DNA from: Xiphydria camelus
Taxonomy: Eukaryota > Arthropoda > Insecta > Hymenoptera > Xiphydriidae
Direction: 5' to 3'
Length of the DNA stretch: 64,000 nucleotides
NCBI GenBank assembly: GCA_963678675.1
Contig: OY783196.1
Span: 23,662,827 to 23,726,826 of the forward strand
This document shows positions 23,125 through 33,765 of the stretch, one piece after another. Numbering within the stretch: the stretch's first letter is position 1; every line of letters begins with the position of its first letter. The notes below the pieces were generated by a model. That model was not told the origin of the DNA, did not search any database, and saw only the letters and a list, made by a program, of their open reading frames with translations. A program made the translations under genes and the position numbers.

Positions 23125-23696
23125 GGCGGATATGCCTGCTTGGCATTATCTTTTACGAAATTTTATAGATATTTACTAATGCCAGAAGAGCGTATCCGCC
23201 AAAGTCGAGAAATTTATTCTAATTGAATTAATCTTCGAAAAGCTTGTATAACACAAGGCGTGGCATTGGTGGTTGTTAATTGGAATGCAATTTGATCACT
23301 CGCGATAAAACAATTATTAGAATATTAGTAAAACGTTCACCGTCTGTTGTTAGCGCACAGTAACGTTCCAAATGTGACATATTCACTAGACTACGCCGTT
23401 CTGAACTATGTATAGAATTCATTTTCAATTTTTATAAACCATACCAACCATCGCGAGTTAATAACATTTTTGGCTGATACGTTCTTTTGGCTTTGGTAAA
23501 TGTGAAATTTCAATAAAGATAATGCCAAAAGGGCCTATCCGCCGATACATACGCCCTTTTGCTTCAAGTTCTTTGATTTTTTGATTTTGTCATATTTACG
23601 CTTATTACTCAATTTTTCGGCGAATTACGCCATACAAAAATTATACGTCCTTTCGGCATTTGACTTTTACGGCGCTTATACGCCTTTTTGGCATTA
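23125..23696. repeat. Cluster of seven copies of a ~22-bp word, both orientations
   Basis: Consensus core TGCCAAAAGGGCGTATCC. Copies lie at 23125-23148 (-), 23177-23200 (+), 23472-23495 (-), 23520-23543 (+), 23545-23567 (-), 23639-23662 (-) and 23671-23696 (-). Two pairs face each other to give hairpin-like units of about 75 bp. The sequence between copies is unrelated by eye. Could be clustered binding sites or very short foldback elements. Confidence 0.6.
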
Positions 23697-23995
23697 GACA
23701 CGCGATATCGTTTCGAGTGATTCGAAAGTGTATTATCGAATGAATAAAAAGCGGTCCCAAGGGTTCATTTCTTTCGCGTTGTATAATGGTACCCCCTAAT
23801 CGAACTGTTTCATTCAGCGGGTGGTCGAATTCTTATAAATTCCAGAAACGACAAAAACCGTCCCCCCCTATATTCCTCTTCGATATCACTGTATTAGATG
23901 CGCGTTTCGATCCCCTCGACGCTCAGATTCCCCAGTGACCGTTTCCCGCATCGGAAAAATACTTGAATGTAAACAGAGATGAAATCTCGTCCCTG

Positions 23996-24778
23996 CACTT
24001 AGAGAAGTCTGGTTGAAAGAACCATAATTCAACCAGAAATCGTGTTAATAATAATTCCATAGTTATTCTAAGCAGTGAGATTCTGGTTATAGTGATAAGA
24101 GATCAGAATTGCTGTAACCAAGTCAATTTGCTGCATGGTCAATAGATGTCCCCATCCCTTTTTTTTTATACGGGGTGTCTCAAACCTCTGACCCAGAGGA
24201 AAACCCTATGTTCATTAAAAAATTACGAACATAATGCAATTGATTTTATTGAAATCCGTCAAGAATTTACGGAGAAATTAATTATTAAAAAGTAATTAAT
24301 ATTTTGAATTTATTCGGCACTGATGACGTCATATAGAAGATAATCGCAATTGCTATTGTTATTATAAACATTATCTTCATGAGCCTTGATATAACGTCAT
24401 CAGTGCCGAATAAATTTAAAATATGAATTACTTTTTAATAATTAATTTCTCCGTAAGTTCTTAACGGATTTCAAAAAAATCAATTGCATTATGTCTGTAA
24501 CTTTTTAATGAACATAGGGTTTTCCTCTTGGTCAGAGGTTTGAGAAAACCCGTACAGTTGACACTATCATGCGGTAATATTATCGATCTACTTTTGTGGT
24601 AAATTCAACCATGGTGCATGGCTATTATAAACTACTACTTCGTTGTTACTGTAATTATGTAACAACAATTATTTCGACTGCATTCGTGATCTGTCCAATC
24701 ATAAATATGGTACTAAACAACCAGTAAAATTAAACCTGCCGATTATGGTTGATTTTATTACCCACTTTTTTCTCAGCG
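23996..24778 (+). mobile_element. ~401-bp MITE (family of 55981) split by a foldback
   Basis: Begins CACTTAGAGAAGTCTGGTTG and ends TTTTTTCTCAGCG followed by TA. Blocks AACCATAATTCAACCAG, AGATGTCCCC and TTATGGTTGATTTTA are shared with 55981-56394 and, inverted, with 2181-2518. It is interrupted at 24171-24552 by a palindromic element. Confidence 0.75.
24171..24552. mobile_element. 382-bp palindromic foldback nested in a MITE, TA flanks
   Basis: The left arm CGGGGTGTCTCAAACCTCTG to GCACTGATGACGTCAT is mirrored by the right arm ending in GGTTTGAGAAAACCCG. The loop is about 60 bp near 24335-24395. TA at 24169-24170 and 24553-24554. Comparison with the copy at 55981-56394 shows an uninterrupted site there, so this is an insertion with TA duplication. 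Confidence 0.8.
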
Positions 24779-25171
24779 TAAATGCTTCCAGGAGCTTAGA
24801 ATCTCCAATGCGTCCCATAGCGAATCTTCATTATCCGATTTCTCACATTATTTCATCCGTACCGTTTCGTTCTTTCGTAACGTTACTTCCAAGCGAGAAA
24901 CTCAATCCCGCATCGCGGCCATTCGTTAAAGTCTTCCCGTTGGACGAGCAGATATACTCGTAGACACGGTCATCGCACCTCTCGGAGCACCCAGGGCAAC
25001 CCTCGTTCGTTCGTAAATTTTCCAGCGAAATAGTTGGGCGTAGAGACGAGGCGAAAGAGGCGAACGAGGTGGAAGAGTTGGAAGATGGAAGGTGTAAGGT
25101 GCGTGCGTAGCGTTTTCGGGTCGGCAGCTGGCTAATCGTTTGCTGATTGATCGTCTCCTTCCCCGGGACAG
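24779..25171. other. Intergenic or intronic, no gene seen
   Basis: Mixed sequence ending in a pyrimidine-rich tract (TCGTCTCCTTCCCC, 25151-25164) that could serve as an acceptor for the candidate exon beginning at 25172. Confidence 0.35.
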
Positions 25172-25455
25172 CGGCAGCATCGCCACCGCCGCCGCCACCG
25201 CCGCCGCCGCTGATCCACTCACCGCATCATAAATCATCGCACAATATGCCGCCACCACAAAACAGCCTTAAATACCTGGACAGCCGTTCTGACGAGGGAG
25301 GGTGGTGCGAAGGTTGGGGTAGGGGTCGGCGAGGGCTGGAAAGCACCACCCCCTCTCGGCCAGGTCTCGAACCACCGCCAGACGGCGGCCCACTTATGCC
25401 GGGGTCAACTAATGGATCCGTTTCCACGCCTCGTACCCATATCACTAATCAGTGA
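25172..25455 (+). CDS. Candidate exon: proline-run, unrecognised C-terminal peptide
   Basis: Tentative. A pyrimidine tract followed by CAG precedes an open frame that reads through nine consecutive prolines, then IHSPHHKSSHNMPPPQNSLK, then YLDSRSDEGGWCEG, and later LMPGSTNGSVSTP, ending at TGA 25453-25455. The continuous frame through varied, non-simple sequence after the CCG repeat is what makes it look exonic. No domain is recognised; the low-complexity, Pro/Ser/Gly-rich composition would suit a disordered cytoplasmic tail, but that is inference. No partner exon was found. It could equally be chance coding around a CCG repeat. Confidence 0.25.
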
Positions 25456-25728
25456 CAGGGTCGCTCAATTATGCAAACAAAATATACCTAGTTGCGCGAG
25501 GCCCTTTTGCGAGGTTCTCCACCGCGCGGTTTGCCTCCCTCTTCTCCTCTCGACGTTTCGCTCGGGTCCGCCGAGATCCTTTCTCGCGCTTCCTTTCGAT
25601 TCCGGAGAAAATTAATTGCATACCCCCCGCCGATGACCTCTCCTAAATGAGAGAGGGGAGATGGACATTTTCCAGTCGTTGGATTTATACTGCGTGCGGG
25701 GTGGAGAAATATCGAATCAAACGGGGTA

Positions 25729-25962
25729 CACTCGAGAAAAATAATTTACCGCTCCAAGTAGCCGTCAATATGAATAGTGCCAAGAACATACCTATGTATT
25801 TATTTAAGTCAAACAAATTGTCGTTGAATCGAGAATATGTTATTCAAATCAAGTGTAGATTCGTTCAATTCAATGAACATACAATTGTCTTAAATAAATA
25901 CGTTTCTGATACTATTCACGTCGACGGTTACTTGGATCGGCAAATTATTATTTTTCTCGGTG
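25729..25962. mobile_element. MITE with ~80-bp TIRs, CAC(T)CGAGAAAAATAA ends
   Basis: The left end CACTCGAGAAAAATAATTTA pairs with the inverted right end CACCGAGAAAAATAATAATT. The arms then share CCGATCCAAGTA/ CCGCTCCAAGTA, CCGTC, GTGAATAGT and TATTTATTTAAG. About 234 bp with left TA; right flank CA. Non-coding despite an open frame across it. Confidence 0.75.
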
Positions 25963-27492
25963 CAATTGATCCATATGAGATAACATAGGTAGGTGTATAA
26001 AGAAAGAAATTGCTGATGCGTAAAGTCAACCCTTTGATAATACAGTGATATATTAGAAATTGCAAGGTCGTTGAGGAAGAGGGTTCGGCAGATAGCCTTT
26101 CTCTCTTTTCTTTGTCATCCAAAAATCGTGGATTTTCGTAAAGACCGACTGATTGCATGATACCCGATAACTGACAAACAAGCATAGACACATTTCATTC
26201 CTTGGGTATTGATAAATATATGGCTAGACATCTATACATATCTGCGGGATACACGATACCTCAATGTTTCTAGGATCTTTCTTCATTCAGACCAGGATAT
26301 CCCCACTTTAACGCGTTACCTCCATGCTTACGAAACTTTCCACGGAGTAGCACAAGGAGACCTTTTATTCATGTCGCGTATATACCTACTCACAGCTCGC
26401 GCGTCTCGGAGATTCGTATTTCACGCTGCCGTATACCGGCGTGTACGCCGGGGAGCATCCATTTATAAATTATAGCTATTCGCGTGACGCTTGTACGAGT
26501 GCATGAGGAATACCGCAAAGACATCAGGCGGCTCGAATAACGACGCACTCGAATAAGAGAGCGCTCGGCTCTCTTCTGCAGCCGAGCAGTGCCACTTACA
26601 GGGAGAACGACGATCCTATGCGGCGTGTGTAAAACGCTTTGATCTGGTAATACGTAGACGGGTATGTACACGCGTAAAGGTACAGTTTCAGGGCACTCTC
26701 TTTCCTTGGAAGACGCGCGCGCCCGCGGTTACGGTTCAGCCGGTGTAGTAGGTACAGGCGCGCGACCCGCTAGGAGGCAGACGTTAAAATAAAGATAAAA
26801 GGGAGGGGCGCGGCGTGTGTCCATAAAAGATGCTGGGCGTGACCACGGGGTTGCTAGAGGGTGTTAGCAACCGCGTTGGATATGGGTTAGGTGATAAGTA
26901 CGTATCCTCCTCGCCGCGTCATAAATCATATATACGATGCAGCTTTGGGGGTAGTCACCTCCTCTCGCGCTTGAGATTTTCGAATCCTGATGATTTTCCG
27001 CAGCGACGTCGCGCATAAATTTCGTAAGAGTTCGCGCGGCGACGCGCGTTTCCTGCGTAAACCGTCACATCGATCATCGCGCGGCGACGCGTCGGTTGGT
27101 GCTGCACCTTTGCATGCATTGCCTATTTGTCACAAATGCACTTGCGCGGTAAGCGCGGCGGCGCGACTCTCTCGCCGGCTTTATAACGCCGCTAGACATG
27201 CGTCGACGGCGCGAAACGATGAAAGTCAAATTGTCGTAGATGTATGTACCATTCGGGGTGTTTATTAATGTCTAGAGATGAGTTTGTCTATTTATATCGG
27301 CAACAAGATGAGGCTTTACGATCTGCCACGTAAAGGGGCGTTATACAGGCGATAAGGATGGGATTGATTTGTACGTTTTAATGGCGAAGCTATTTTAAGA
27401 ATGGTAATTCGGATAAACATCACGCGTGTTCGAATTTCAAAACGACCTTCGTCATTAAATTCAAAGACTTTCGTTCCGAAATATCCGGTATA
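25963..27492. other. Intergenic, no gene seen
   Basis: AT-rich to 26380, then CpG-rich (26390-27230), with a duplicated CGCGCGGCGACGCG word at 27033 and 27078. No recognisable coding. Confidence 0.4.
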
Positions 27493-27796
27493 CCGAGCAA
27501 AATAATTGCTGATGCCCAACAAATATTTTCTACAACCAAAAACATGATATAATTCCAGGATCAGGCCGTGATTTTCTTTGTGCAAGAAAATATCTGATAG
27601 GCTCGAGTAATTGCTTTTTTTCGTGCAGAAAGAATTTGTTGTTTCAACGAAGGTACTTTTGAATGTGAAAAATATATATGTACAAGTATTCTTCGACCGA
27701 AAACCTGTGTTCTTAAAAATTTGTAAGATCATATATGTATTTTTGATTCAAGACACGTTTTTTTATATTAATACTAGCAATTATTTTTCTCAGTGC
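27493..27796. mobile_element. MITE, weak left and clear right CTGAGAAAAATAATTGCT end
   Basis: The right end (reverse complement CACTGAGAAAAATAATTGCT) matches the left end CCGAGCAAAATAATTGCTGA at 27493, with TA just before the left end. About 304 bp, AT-rich, non-coding. Confidence 0.55.
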
Positions 27797-30700
27797 ATAT
27801 GACAAATATGTATGTCCTTCGAAACGAATACAAAAATCGAAATTTTTCATTTATTATTCATTCGATGCACACAGTCTGCTTTGATACAAAACGTATAAAC
27901 GTTAGATCTCAATACACTTACGGAAGTACCTACCTACGCTTTGTTGTTTAAATTGCGCCGCGACTATGATCCCGGGGTGTAATATATTTACCAGGAGGGA
28001 TGAACTTGGACGCATAAAAGGTGGGCTTTCACAATATCCAGCCTCCGTGGAGATAAGATCCGGCCTTTGAAAAGCTTTATAACGCTACTTTATTCGAAAG
28101 ATTTATCGTTCGCAAAAAGAGCGCATTAAAACGCCACCCGAGAAAAAGTGCCTCTTGCACGTAGGTATTATTAATAAATCCCCTCGTATTCCGAGGTGTC
28201 CCGGCAGGCGTTGAAATTCGTTCGGGAATCCACGCTCGAACTGCTTTCGCGTAAAGTCTCGCTCGACAACTCGCGCCAGCCAGTAATTACGCTCGCTCGC
28301 ATATGCGCGGGAATCACGCGATACGGATTAAACAGTTTCGTATAACGACGAGTGCACGGGCGAATTGGCGAAGGCAGCTCGTAAATTGTCGCACTCTCGT
28401 GGCGAGTCATTATCGCAATGCCGTATCGATTCGCCGCCGCCGGTCGATTTAACGTGCTATTATACGGTAATTTCATCGGGCGGAAGGAAAATGTAGTTAT
28501 ATAACGCTATCTTTTATAAAATGTAGTTCATTTAAAAAGGGGTTTGAATTTTTCGATTAAAATATTACCCGCTAAAGGGGTTGGCGGAGAAAATTAGCAT
28601 TTAGATTTACAAAATGTTTTCTTTTGTAATTTTATGAACATGTAGTCGAGTGGGGTGTATGATGCATCCTAAGAAATGTTAAGAACTTGGCCATTTTACA
28701 AACAAGTTTAATTTATAACTCTCTCGTACATATTTATAAAAAAAGACGAACGAAAGACGAAATACGGGATACATCGAATGAAATCAGTATTCGCACGCGT
28801 GTGTATCTGCTTTAATTTAGGGCGAATTTTTATGATTTCTCCGTTCCCTTGTATTTTCCATCCGCGTCTTCCCTTCGAGACGGTAGACGGAAGATGGGGG
28901 CGAGGCTGGCATAGAAAAATTTCGAACATGCTTAGCACATGCAAATTTTTCCCCGGCGGATCTCCGATACGAATTTAGCATCGCTCACGTTTTTTTTTAC
29001 GACCGAACCCCAGCTCTCGCTGGAGGAATACCAAATCATTTTTCGGCGCCTGTTGGTACGAGTATATAATATATAGGGGATACTTATCGTCGGAGTCCGG
29101 ATTAGCCTGCCATTTTATATATGGCGAGAATATTTTTAAATTCTCGTTTTTGCGGCTTCGCCTGTTTCCACTGTATTCAATTTTATTCGTGTGGAAATGT
29201 TCCACGAGAAAAATAATAGCGCAACAATCTGCATTTTTCGTTCTCGATGTGTAGCATCGAATATTTCCTGTGAACGATCAATGTACGCAATTTTATGAAT
29301 TTATGAGCAATTCGTTCTTTGAGATGTTTCATATTCGAAACGAGAGGCGCACCGTTTTATATTTGAAATATTCAATGACGTGGGGAGATGAACATTTGTA
29401 CTCTCTCTCTCTATCGCACAATTGCACCTCTTCATATCTCTCGAGTCACGTACATATATATAGGGTAAAAGTGGAATAGACGCCCCGGTTGAAGAGCAAG
29501 TTCAAAATCGGTTATCTTGAAATTATTTGCAGAGATATTGAAGAAAAGTTGTATTAAGAAGTGTTCTTCTATATTTGTACTATAAAAAGCTACACAACAT
29601 TTTCCGCATATCTTTACTGCGTTTTGAGATAATCGCGTTTAAAGTTAGAATAGAAACTGTAGAATAGAAAAAGTTAGAATTTAGTTAAATAGAAACTCGC
29701 GAGTATCTATTCCTTTTTTAACCTACAATTTGAGACGCGTGATTTCAAACTAGAAGCTTGATATGTATATGAGAAAAAAGACAGTTTAGATATAGCACAA
29801 TAATCAGAAACTACCTACGTAAAGCCATATGTGAAAATTTGATTTTTTTCATATTCACAGTAGGTATAAGACGAATAGAGTTGCATAGGGAAAAGACAAT
29901 ATCATCGTACGAAAATCAGAATTAATTGTATTTACGTATATAGTATCTTATTTATGTACATATATGAAATTACATAATCGCCCATACGCCGTTCAGCTTC
30001 CGTGACTTTTAGTCCCCGCTCCATGTTTGTCCGACTTTGGTATTATCTATTAATTCTCTGACAATATTCAGAGGATCCGCGATCATGATGAATATTTATA
30101 GCTTCCGCCAAGTTTCTAAGTGAATAGCGAACGATCCTCCGTGGGAGTGTCGATCGGGGTGTGTTCGGTGCGCACGCACAGGTGGTGCTATGATTACGTA
30201 GAGGAAGTCGGGGTGAAACGGGGCACTTAAATTGACCTCCACCTTTCATTGAAAATCACGATGATCGGAGGCCAACTTGAATATTCCACTTTATCCTGCG
30301 CCAATTCTTATATACAGACTCGCGGGGAAAAGAGAGGGAGAGGAGGAGGGTGTTATCGCTATACGAGAGCGCCGAAGTTTTCGCCCGGTTGACCCCCTCG
30401 ACGTCTCTCCACCCCATACCCTACCCCACTTTACCCACTGCTCGCGCGCTCTCCCCTCCGACAGAAAATCTGGCGACCTTCTTATCGAGGGATGCCGCGA
30501 GGCCCCTCTATTGCGACGGACAGGCAAACATTATCAGTCAGCGTGCGATTATCCGACCACCGACAAAACCGTCCGATTACGAACCACCGGTCATAATAAA
30601 TCAGTAGTTTTTGCGGCCGCGTATTTGGCGTCGAGCTCGCGCGCCGCGGATCCCGCTAATGCCGTCGTCCACACTTGGCGAAATGCCACCATTTTGACTA

Positions 30701-30990
30701 TCCACGTAACCGGCGCTCGCGTGGGGCCAATGACAAAATATGTGACGTTATTGGCGCCTTTCTCGAGCCGGCGAGGGAACACGCGCGCCCTTTCGGGGGA
30801 TGTGAACTGCTCTCTTCGCGATAAGCTATAAAGTGAAACAAAGAGATAGCCTTAGGGAGTGTCGATCCCCGGAAGGTAAGCGAGAGAGAGAGAGAGAGAT
30901 AGAGAGAGAGGAGGTAGCGAAGATTCAGACGAACAGCGAAAGATACACGTCGCCTATACAGTGTGTATCAGCTAAATGAAATAAATTCAG
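27797..30990. other. Long intergenic stretch; GA microsatellite
   Basis: No supported gene. TA-GGGTAAAAGTGGAATAG at 29461 resembles a GGGTAGAG-type MITE terminus, but no mate was found. A (GA)n tract spans about 30881-30922. The 30277-30831 open frame lacks motifs. Confidence 0.4.
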
Positions 30991-32025
30991 TAATAAATAA
31001 ATGGGGGCGTGTTCGAAAAAACGTTTGGACACATCGATTGGTATTTTTAGTTGTGCATTTTTTTTCAACAAAACATTTTTTTACACAGGGTGTGTCATGT
31101 AACTGGCCAATACCAACTTTCTTATTTTAAATGCAACACCCTGTATATTATTCAATTTTTGGATTCTTTAGAGAATTCTAGACATATTTCATGTCCAATG
31201 TCCTATACCTATCTTCAACTGTTTCGGAAATATTAAGTGTTTCCAGATTTGTTGCAAAAATTAACATTAACACGTTCGCTGCCAGTGCCATTTTACATTA
31301 CGCAACGTATGGCCAGTCTGAAGCAGAACCGTTAAAACATGACAGGAGTCGCCCGCGAAAACGCGGGTAAGGCATTGTTATCGCGCATCCGAGCCCGCGT
31401 AAACGCGGGAGTGGCAGCGAATGGGTTAAAAGAAGAAAATGATTTGGTTACAGAAAATCGCTACAACACACTCAAAAATTAATAAGTAATACTGTTTATT
31501 TATTGATAATGTAAAAAACAAAAAAAACATTAATGTCAATGTAGAAGGTGTTGAAAATGCTTGCCGCGAACGTCTTGGCAATATCCTAATCTTAAATAAA
31601 AATGTCTTCTAACGTTACTCAACATCTCCTACATTGACATTAATGTTTTTTTTTGGTTCTTTACATTATCAATAAATAAAGAGTATTACTTATTAGTTTT
31701 TGAGTGTGTTGTAGCGAATGTCTGTAATCGAATAATTTTCTTTTTTTAATGTTAATTTTTGCAATAAGTCTGAAAACACTTAATATTTCCGAAACTGTTG
31801 AAGATAGGTATAGGATGTTGTAACTAAAATATGTCTAGAATTTTCGGAAGAATCCAAAAATTGAATAATATACAGGGTGTTGCATTTAAAATAAGAAGGT
31901 TGGTATTGGCCACTGTTACATGACACACCCTGTATAATAAGTTTTTGTTGAAAAAAATGCGCAACTAAAAATATCAATCGACGTGTCCGAGCTTTTTTTC
32001 GAACACGCCTCCATTTATTTATTAT
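30991..32025. mobile_element. ~1.0-kb foldback palindrome with a nested TTAA MITE
   Basis: The two ends mirror each other from TAATAAATAAATGGGGGCGTG inward. The arms (about 30991-31553 and 31620-32025) stay alignable through GGTATTTTTAGTTG, ACAGGGTGTGTCATGTAAC, GCAACACCCTGTAT, ATTCAATTTTTGGATTCTT and CATTAATGTCAATGTAG. The central loop is about 65 bp. The left arm is longer because of the 155-bp insertion at 31271-31425. No transposase coding; superfamily unknown. Confidence 0.8.
31271..31425. mobile_element. 155-bp piggyBac-type MITE, TTAA flanks, inside the foldback
   Basis: TTAA at 31267-31270 and 31426-31429. The left end CACGTTCGCTGCCAGTGCC is the inverse of the right end CCCATTCGCTGCCACTCCC. 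The interior is GC-rich with repeated CCGCG(A/T)AAACGCGGG words. The opposite arm of the host palindrome has the same local sequence with one TTAA and no insert. Confidence 0.85.
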
Positions 32026-32996
32026 CGAATTTATTCCATTTGGCTGATACATATGAACTGTATATGAACGCTCGTTGCGCGGTGTCGTTGTGGAAAGTCG
32101 GACGTAAAACAGGAGTGGTGGAAATAGTCGGAAGCGAATTAGGGAATGAAAGCAAGAGAGTGGTCAACAGAAAGAGCGAGCGAGGGACGAGAGAAAGCGC
32201 AGTAGCGTCGCGCCTCTTAGTTTCTCTCTTCAAGGAGCAACGGAGCGCGAGAGGCGAGACGGCGGCGCGAGACTGCGAGGCGACTTCGCGCGTTATTAAC
32301 ATAAACATTGCGGCGGAAGGGTGGCAGCTGCGTGGGGAGGGATCGGCGGAAAAACGCGAAAGGGAAAAAAGGAGAGCGCGATAAAGAGGCGAATGTCGTG
32401 CAATTATTTGCCTCCCCGCGTGTAAAATATAACGAGAGCCGGAGTCATTGTCGTTGTGATTCGGCGAACCTGAAAATTCGTCTCGCTCCCCCTCGCGCGC
32501 TTCTACGGGTCCCGATCAAATTCGCGAGACAAAGAAAAACGACCGGACGGGATCAAAAGCGCGTTTGGGGAAGTAACCTCGTTTACTGCAGAGTCGTAAA
32601 GGCCATTAAGAGTGGAGCGCGATTCCGGATCGACGATCGCGCGCGATCGCGCCCCTTGGATTTCTCGCGGAGGATTTCCGATACCGGTTCGAATTCCCGG
32701 ACGAAGAGGGCGTCTATTGTCGTCCGCGCTACTCGTGCAACAGCTTTTCGCTGGTCGCCCCGTCTAGACGTCGAGGACGTAACGCGACAGCGCTCGTAAA
32801 AATGAGATTCGACGAAGAAATTTAATTGGATCTCTCTATAAATCCATTAACGCAGCTTCTTCGGCGCCGGGGAAATCGAGATTGACGTTTTCCGCGTCTG
32901 GGAGCAACGATCGCGGCTAACGAGGCGCGAAGCGTTGGAGTGTCTGGCGAAGAATGATCGGCAGCGAGGAAGAGGCGCTCTGATTTTTTACGCATA
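32026..32996. other. CpG-rich intergenic, no gene supported
   Basis: GC-rich and open in several frames (for example 32308-32799, +), but translations are Arg/Ser-rich without a domain. Confidence 0.4.
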
Positions 32997-33219
32997 CACG
33001 GAGAAAAAGGATTGGTAATTTTTACAGTGAATCTCAGTAATAGAGTTCCTCGAGGTCAAACATTGACTTTTTAAAATAAATACAGCATATTTTTTACAGT
33101 TCGGAATAGTAATTTTTCTTTTGGAAACATTAAATCGTGATAGTTTACATTACAATTTACTCGTTTCTAAGGAAAACTTGTCCTTCGGCACAGTAGGAAC
33201 ATCCGTAAACCCTTATGTG
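32997..33219. mobile_element. CACGGAGAAAAA-type MITE, TA flanks, family of 7614
   Basis: Starts CACGGAGAAAAAGGATTGG after TA (32995-32996) and ends near 33219 before TA. AGTTCCTCGAGGTCAAAC and TTTTTACAGTG blocks are shared with 7614-7836. ATCGTGATAGTTTACATTAC is shared with 54581-55078. The right terminus is decayed. Confidence 0.7.
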
Positions 33220-33765
33220 TACCTCCTCTATTATAAATACAGTATAATGTACTGGTACCAGGCCCCCCTTCCGTGGATAGCGTACTTATTCGAAAATTGA
33301 AATTGACGATCTTCCAATTACGGAGTTATTATTACAAGCCTCCTTTCCCCGCACAAACAACACATAGCAATACCCTTCGGAAATGTATAAACAGCGGAAG
33401 GAGCTACATTGCGATCCTTTGCAAACAGCTGTAGCCCTCAGTCATAATAACTAAAATAAATACACCGCAGCTCGTGTAATAATACTTTGTAATAGAGCAC
33501 GTAGAGGCACCTACCTACTCTCTGCCGCGCATCCAGCTCGGTCAGACGCGTTTGCGAAACGCACACAGTTGTATACGTCGTTGCAGCGCAGTTAATCGCG
33601 GATGGATTAACGGAGAGCGTCCGTGCGCTCATCGCCAGGAAAGCTCAACGTACTACGCGTGTATATCGAACGCGCGCGTTCTCGCGCGTGGCTTCGTAAT
33701 ATACAAACGCGCGCAGCTATATCGCATGTAGCGCGAGGCATCGTACATAACTACCTATGTATATA
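33220..33765. other. Intergenic, no gene seen
   Basis: Mixed-composition flank of the mariner element, with no feature recognised. Confidence 0.4.

Noticed and set aside
30277..30831. 184-codon plus-strand open frame
   Set aside because: No recognisable motif, overlaps frames on both strands.
32690..32712. tRNA-like B-box (GGTTCGAATTCC)
   Set aside because: The last positions do not fit GGTTCGANTCC and no cloverleaf can be built upstream.
32308..32799. 163-codon plus-strand open frame
   Set aside because: Arg/Lys/Ser-rich translation of GC-rich DNA without a domain.
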